Assembly (NCBI GenBank): GCA_036375995.1
Contig: DASVBE010000372.1
Location: forward strand, 1-57,767
Source: DASVBE01 sp036375995
GTDB taxonomy: Bacteria; Actinomycetota; Actinomycetes; Streptosporangiales; Streptosporangiaceae
Direction: 5' to 3'
DNA length: 57,767 nucleotides
Shown: positions 53,861 through 57,767 of the stretch, in pieces
How the letters are laid out: the number at the start of each line of letters is the position of its first letter
How positions within the stretch are numbered: the stretch's first letter is position 1
Made by a program: the position numbers and the translations under genes
Notes under the pieces: generated by a model
Database searches by the model: none
Told to the model about the DNA's origin: nothing
The model's input: only the letters and a program-made list of their open reading frames with translations

Positions 53861-54724
53861 CTAGACAACGGCGCCGTCGTCGGGGCCGGAGTCGCGGGGC
53901 GGGCGGTCGCCCATCCGGGCCACGATTACCGCGAAACCGCCGATGAATGCGGCCACCGCGCCGAACGTGGCCCACCCCGGCATGGACCACCCGATGGTGG
54001 TGGTGACCAGGAGGAACGCCGGGCCGCCGAACAGGGCGGTCCAGGCCCCCTTGGCGACGGGGTCCAGGGCGGGCAGCGGCGGCGGGGGCGGCGGGATGTA
54101 GTGCTCGTCGTCGTCCTCGTCGAACCGGCCGGACTGGATGGCGTCCGCGGCGAACGCCGGTCCCGGCACCGGCGGGGGACTGGCCGGCCGCACGACCCGG
54201 CGCCGGCCCTCGCTGGCCGGGTCGGCACCGCCCAGGCCGTCCCGGCCGCGTTCCTCGGTGCTGCGCTTGCCCAGGCCGGCCTCATCGGTGCCGCGCCCGT
54301 CGAATCCACGCGCGTGCAGGCCGCGCCTGTCCTGGCTGAGCCTGTCCTGGCCGAGACTGTCCTGGCCGAGACTGTCCTGGGCGCCGAACCCGCTGAGCCC
54401 GCCGAGGCTGGCCGGTCCTGGACGCCCGGTGGTGCCGGTGCTGCCGGGGGCCGGCCGGGCGCCGGTGCCGCCGTCCAGGTCATCGGTCACGGACCCGGGC
54501 CAGGCACTCCACCGGCCCGGGCGGTCGTCGCGGGTGTCCTGGGCGGTAGCCGGCCCGGGCTCGGGCCCGGCCGGCCCGGGTGAGTCCGGCGAGCGGCGCG
54601 GGTCGCTGTGCCGGGCCGGCGGCAGATCCTCGCGTTCCGGCCACGGCCGGTCGGTGCCGGCCGGCGCGGCCGGCAGGTCGAACCGGGCGACAAGGTCACG
54701 CCAGGCCGCGTCCTCGCCGCTCAT
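53861..54724 (-). CDS. membrane protein with long disordered N-terminus
   Basis: A 287-residue protein: residues 1-200 are Pro/Gly/Asp/Arg-rich and disordered, including a 5-residue tandem repeat (DSLGQ-type). A proline run (IPPPPPPPLPALDP) precedes two C-terminal membrane helices (WTALFGGPAFLLVTTTIGWSM and WATFGAVAAFIGGFAVIVARM). I do not recognise a function. I chose the ATG at 54724 (MSGEDAAW) because it overlaps the stop of the esterase gene (ATGA), implying coupling. Confidence 0.75.
   Translation of the reverse strand: MSGEDAAWRDLVARFDLPAAPAGTDRPWPEREDLPPARHSDPRRSPDSPGPAGPEPGPATAQDTRDDRPGRWSAWPGSVTDDLDGGTGARPAPGSTGTTGRPGPASLGGLSGFGAQDSLGQDSLGQDRLSQDRRGLHARGFDGRGTDEAGLGKRSTEERGRDGLGGADPASEGRRRVVRPASPPPVPGPAFAADAIQSGRFDEDDDEHYIPPPPPPLPALDPVAKGAWTALFGGPAFLLVTTTIGWSMPGWATFGAVAAFIGGFAVIVARMGDRPPRDSGPDDGAVV
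54325..54384. repeat. 15-bp tandem repeat, four units
   Basis: Four copies of a 15-mer of the form G(C/A)CTGTCCTGGC(C/T)GA run in frame through the membrane-protein gene and encode a five-residue repeat (SLGQD-like). Slippage here would change the length of the disordered region in 5-residue steps. Confidence 0.75.
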
Positions 54725-55548
54725 GTCCTCTGCCCGTCCCCGCTCGGCCAACCTGCGTCCCTCTCCCCGCTGCCACTGCCCATGCTGTCACGGTGCTTGC
54801 CAAGGGCACTGTGCTCCTGAATGAACTCCAGGCTGCCAGTGAAGATGGCTTCCGCGTCGTTGTCCAGGGTTGCGACATGAAAACTATCTGGGCACTCTTG
54901 CACGGTGAGCTGCCCGGCGGGCAGTGACCGGCGCAGCACCTCGAGGCTGGCCGGGCCGACGGCGTGGTCCTCGGTGCTCTTGAACACCAGCACCGGAGCG
55001 CTGACCTGGCCAAGCTGCGCCTGGGTGGCCTTCCACAGGCCGGGCAGCGAGGCGGCCGCCTTGGTTGGCGTCCGCTCGTAGGCGCCTTCGGTCACGCCGG
55101 GCTTCTTGATGTCGTCGCCGACCGCCGCCAGCGAGCTCACCACCAGCTTCAGCACCGGGGCGATCAGGAACAGCTTGGTGTCCGCGGTGACCGCCGGGTT
55201 CACCAGGACCAGCCCGCGGACCGCGGAACCGCGCTGCTCGGCCAGCCGCAGCGCCAGGCACGCGCCCATGGACAGGCCGGCCACGAAGATCTCCTCGGCG
55301 TCCGCGCGCAGTTCCTGGAAGGCCCGGTCCACCTCGGCGTACCAGTCGCCCCACCGGGTCCGGTTCATTTCCTGCCAGGTGGTGCCGTGCCCGGGCAGAC
55401 GCGGCAGCGACACGCTCAGCCCGGCCCGGGCCAGGAACTCGGCCCACGGCCGCAGCGCCTGCGGGCTTCCGGTGAAGCCGTGGCACAGCAGAACGCCGAC
55501 CGGACCGCCGGAGTGGCGGAACGGCTCCGCCCCCGGGATCACCGCCAT
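54721..55548 (-). CDS. alpha/beta-hydrolase carboxylesterase (Est30-like)
   Basis: The 275-residue product has the carboxylesterase pattern: LLCHGFTGSPQALRPWAEFLARAG, LPRLPGHGTTW, nucleophile in VAGLSMGACLAL (Ser), the Asp in FKSTEDHAVG and the His in DSFHVATLDND. It hydrolyses short- to medium-chain esters or monoacylglycerols. The ATG at 55548 (MAVIPGAEPFRHS) opens the conserved domain; upstream codons in frame are a duplicated Pro/Arg-rich stretch. Paired with the membrane-protein gene; next to plsC, so lipid turnover is plausible. Confidence 0.87.
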   Translation of the reverse strand: MAVIPGAEPFRHSGGPVGVLLCHGFTGSPQALRPWAEFLARAGLSVSLPRLPGHGTTWQEMNRTRWGDWYAEVDRAFQELRADAEEIFVAGLSMGACLALRLAEQRGSAVRGLVLVNPAVTADTKLFLIAPVLKLVVSSLAAVGDDIKKPGVTEGAYERTPTKAAASLPGLWKATQAQLGQVSAPVLVFKSTEDHAVGPASLEVLRRSLPAGQLTVQECPDSFHVATLDNDAEAIFTGSLEFIQEHSALGKHRDSMGSGSGERDAGWPSGDGQRT

Positions 55549-55581
55549 GACCGCGGCGGCTGCTCCGGCCTGGGCCCGGCT

Positions 55582-55634
55582 GGCCAGCAGCCGTCCTGGC
55601 GGGGGGCGGACGGCCAGCAGCCGTCCTGGCGGGG
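55582..55634. repeat. 23-bp direct repeat (two copies) in the esterase-plsC divergent region
   Basis: Positions 55582-55604 and 55612-55634 carry the same 23-mer (GGCCAGCAGCCGTCC...), period 30. It lies upstream of the chosen esterase start and 110-160 nt upstream of plsC, so it may be a regulatory duplication; read as protein it gives a PPGRLLA repeat. Confidence 0.65.
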
Positions 55635-55742
55635 CCGGCCCGGCCGCGGCGCGGGGGGCTTCGGCGCGGCCGGCCAGCACCACGGCGATCCGGCCCGCGG
55701 AAGACCCTCGGCAGCGGCGCCGCCGCGTGGCAGCATGTGATC

Positions 55743-56447
55743 GTGTATTACTGGGCGGTGAAGGCGGTCCTCGGCCCGCTGCTGCGGATCCTGTTCCGCC
55801 CGTGGGCGGAGCATGCGGAGAATGTGCCCCGGCAGGGACCGGTCATCATCGCGAGTAACCACCTGTCGTTCTCCGATCACTTCTTCGCGCCGTTGCCGCT
55901 CCCGCGGAAGGTCGTGTTTCTCGCCAAGTCCGAGTATTTCACCGGGCGCGGTCTGAAGGGCCTGGTCAGCAAGGCTTTTTTCAGTGGTGTCGGGCAGATC
56001 CCGGTGGACCGGTCCGGCGGCGAGGCCAGCGAGCGGGCCCTGCGCACCGGGCTGCGCGTCCTGGCCAGGGGCGATGTGCTGGGCATCTACCCCGAGGGCA
56101 CGCGCAGTCCTGACGGCCGCCTGTACCGCGGGAAGACCGGCGTGGCGCGGCTGGCGCTGGAAGCCAGGGCCCCGGTCGTGCCCTGCGCGATGATCGGCAC
56201 GTTCGAGTTCCAGCCGCCGGGCTCGATCCGGCCGCGGCTGTCGGTCCGGCCCGGGGTCAGGTTCGGCGAGCCGCTGGACTTCTCCCGGTACTACGGCCTG
56301 GAGACCGACCGGATCGTGCTGCGCGCGGTCACCGACGAGATCATGTACGCGATCATGAAGCTGGCCGGTCAGGAGTACGTGGACCAGTACGCGAAACGCA
56401 CCAAGGACCGCGGCGGGAGCGGCCGGAAGCTGCCCAGGAGCGCCTAG
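55743..56447 (+). CDS. plsC: 1-acyl-sn-glycerol-3-phosphate acyltransferase
   Basis: The 234-residue membrane-associated acyltransferase has the HX4D motif in SNHLSFSDHFFAP, GQIPVDRSGG, YPEGTRSPDGRLYRGKTG and VVPCAMIGTFEF, the four PlsC blocks. It makes phosphatidic acid from lysophosphatidate and acyl-CoA or acyl-ACP. A GTG at 55743 (VYYWAVKAVLGPLL) fits the family N-terminus; a GTG at 55737 is also in frame. A PlsC-like gene also follows the SRPBCC region in mycobacteria. Confidence 0.92.
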   Translation: MYYWAVKAVLGPLLRILFRPWAEHAENVPRQGPVIIASNHLSFSDHFFAPLPLPRKVVFLAKSEYFTGRGLKGLVSKAFFSGVGQIPVDRSGGEASERALRTGLRVLARGDVLGIYPEGTRSPDGRLYRGKTGVARLALEARAPVVPCAMIGTFEFQPPGSIRPRLSVRPGVRFGEPLDFSRYYGLETDRIVLRAVTDEIMYAIMKLAGQEYVDQYAKRTKDRGGSGRKLPRSA

Positions 56448-56541
56448 TACGTGAACTTTTCTGCCGTGGGAGCCGAGCCCCGGTCGCGGCTGCCCCGTGA
56501 CGGCTACCCTTTCGGGCGAGACCACGAGAGGGAGTCCCAGT

Positions 56542-57582
56542 ATGCGAGTGGGAGTGCTGACCGGAGGCGGCGACTGCCCCGGTCTGAACGCGGTAATCCG
56601 CGCTGTCGTGCGCCGCGGCGTGACCGAGTTCGGGTACGAGTTCATCGGTTTCCGTGACGGCTGGCGCGGGCCGCTGGAAGGCGACACGGTGCCGCTGGAC
56701 ATCCAGGCCGTACGCGCCATCCTGCCCCGCGGCGGGACGATCCTCGGCTCGTCGCGGACCAACCCGCTGGCCGAGTCGGCGACCGCGGGCGGGCGCACCG
56801 GCGTCCAGCGGATCCGCGACAACCTGGAGGGCCTGGGCGTCGACGCGCTGATCGCGATCGGCGGCGAGGACACCCTGGGCGCCGCGTCCCGGCTGCACGA
56901 GGAGGGTGTCAATGTTGTCGGCGTGCCCAAGACGATCGACAACGACCTGGGCGCCACCGACTACACGTTCGGCTTCGACACCGCGGTCAACATCGCGATG
57001 GAGGCCATCGACCGGCTGCACACCACCGCCGAGAGCCACCACCGGGCGCTGATCGTCGAGGTGATGGGCCGCAACGTGGGCTGGATCGCGCTGCACGCCG
57101 GGATGGCCGGCGGCGCGAATGTGATCCTGATCCCGGAGAAGCCGTTCGACATGGAGAAGGTCTGCGCCTACGTCGAGCACCGCTTCGAGACCCGGTACGC
57201 CGCGATCGTGGTCGTGGCCGAGGGTGCCCGGCCGCTCGACGGCGACATCACCGCGTCCGGGCAGCTGGACGAGTTCGGCCACGTGCGGTTCGGCGGGGTG
57301 GGCCAGATGCTGGCCGCCGAGATCGAGAAGCGGACCGGCAAGGAGGCCCGCTGCACGGTGCTCGGCCACATCCAGCGCGGCGGCACCCCGACCGCGTTCG
57401 ACCGGGTGCTCGCCACCAGGTTCGGGCTCCAGGCCATCGCCGCTGTGCACGACGGCGCGTCCGGCGTGATGATGTCGCTGCGGGGGACGCAGATCGTCCG
57501 GGTCCCGCTCGCCGAGGCGGTCTTCGAGCCCAAGCTGGTCCCGCCCGAGCGCTATGCCGAGGCCGAGGTCTTCTTCGGCTGA
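56542..57582 (+). CDS. pfkA: 6-phosphofructokinase
   Basis: The 346-residue enzyme has LTGGGDCPGLNAVIRA, GGEDTLGAASRL, PKTIDNDLGATDYTFGFDTA (catalytic TIDND) and VMGRNVGWIALHAG. It phosphorylates fructose 6-phosphate. At the two positions that distinguish phosphoryl donors, this protein has Asp in GGED and Lys in PKTID, as in pyrophosphate-type enzymes, where ATP enzymes of the E. coli type have Gly. Actinomycete members with these residues include both PPi- and ATP-users, so the donor is uncertain. The ATG at 56542 follows GAGAGGGAG. Confidence 0.93.
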   Translation: MRVGVLTGGGDCPGLNAVIRAVVRRGVTEFGYEFIGFRDGWRGPLEGDTVPLDIQAVRAILPRGGTILGSSRTNPLAESATAGGRTGVQRIRDNLEGLGVDALIAIGGEDTLGAASRLHEEGVNVVGVPKTIDNDLGATDYTFGFDTAVNIAMEAIDRLHTTAESHHRALIVEVMGRNVGWIALHAGMAGGANVILIPEKPFDMEKVCAYVEHRFETRYAAIVVVAEGARPLDGDITASGQLDEFGHVRFGGVGQMLAAEIEKRTGKEARCTVLGHIQRGGTPTAFDRVLATRFGLQAIAAVHDGASGVMMSLRGTQIVRVPLAEAVFEPKLVPPERYAEAEVFFG

Positions 57583-57651
57583 TTGAGGATCAAGGTCCGG
57601 AGGCAGCGGGGCGGGCGCCCGCTCCACCATCGCCAGTCATGGGAGGCGGGT

Positions 57652-57767
57652 GTGCCCAACCTTGACCCGGCGGTGGCACGGCACTGGATCGATCGCTGGG
57701 ACGCTCAGCAGCGGGGATACCTGCCTGACCGGGAAGAGCGGTTCACCGCGCTCATCGACGCTGTGAA
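57652..57767 (+). CDS. class I SAM-dependent methyltransferase, N-terminal part (runs off the window)
   Basis: From the GTG at 57652, preceded by GGGAGG with 5-nt spacing, the frame reads MPNLDPAVARHWIDRWDAQQRGYLPDREERFTALIDAV and is open to the edge. RHWIDRWDAQQ-Y-PDREERF is the N-terminal helix pair I know from actinomycete methyltransferases, ahead of the SAM-binding motif, which lies beyond the window. Only 38 residues are visible. Confidence 0.65.
   Translation, partial: MPNLDPAVARHWIDRWDAQQRGYLPDREERFTALIDAV

Overview
The window is 57.8 kb of very GC-rich (about 72% by eye) DNA from the chromosome of an actinomycete. This is shown by the PspA/PspAA/HtpX/PspAB set, the actinobacterial aa3 oxidase with its own subunit IV (CtaF), a di-haem QcrC, a PimB-type mannosyltransferase, a FadD15-type ligase, a c-di-AMP riboswitch ahead of an NlpC/P60 hydrolase, and many GTG starts. 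The backbone order (erpA, PfkB kinase, ctaC | qcrB-A-C, ctaE, trpD, exonuclease, NlpC/P60, pimB, fadD15, SRPBCC, plsC) matches what I recall of Mycobacterium tuberculosis Rv2204c-Rv2182c. The genome itself looks more like a Streptosporangiales-type soil actinomycete. I cannot name the genus.

1-19.4 kb: a broken ANTAR gene at the edge, an amidohydrolase, a topoisomerase IV-type A subunit, an SDR, a PfkB sugar kinase, a CobU fusion, an AraC regulator, an aldo/keto reductase and a DUF3043 membrane protein. These are followed by the envelope-stress cluster pspA-pspAA-htpX-pspAB, then erpA, an adenosine-kinase-like gene, a TusA-like gene and ctaC-ctaD-ctaF.

19.4-38.3 kb: an accessory block lies between the two halves of the respiratory supercomplex genes. 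Its first part is a scar zone, with a nitroreductase, a deleted SARP-type regulator, a methyltransferase, a decapitated alpha/beta hydrolase with its leader, an HxlR regulator and a carboxymuconolactone-decarboxylase-like gene. Its second part is a lipid cluster: acyl-CoA ligase, ChoD-like GMC oxidoreductase, serine hydrolase, two overlapping OleA/FabH-type thiolases (one with C-H-N intact, one catalytically dead but keeping the partner glutamate), a WS/DGAT acyltransferase, an NAD-dependent epimerase/reductase and a small beta-rich protein. Both divergent promoters of this cluster carry near-identical DosR/DevR-like boxes. A 1876-residue single-chain acyl-CoA carboxylase follows. My reading, which is inference, is a hypoxia- or dormancy-controlled pathway for making and esterifying a condensed long-chain lipid.

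38.5-57.8 kb: ctaE-qcrC-qcrA-qcrB face ctaCDF. Then come a degenerate receiver protein, trpD, an AsnC-type domain protein, a DnaQ-like exonuclease, the riboswitch with the NlpC/P60 hydrolase, pimB, fadD15, a VOC protein, a phosphoesterase, SRPBCC-hypothetical-glucokinase, a membrane protein with an esterase, plsC, pfkA and the start of a methyltransferase.

Two copies of a 72-bp-identical palindromic element with compensatory changes in its stem lie 48 kb apart, each just downstream of a sugar-kinase gene.
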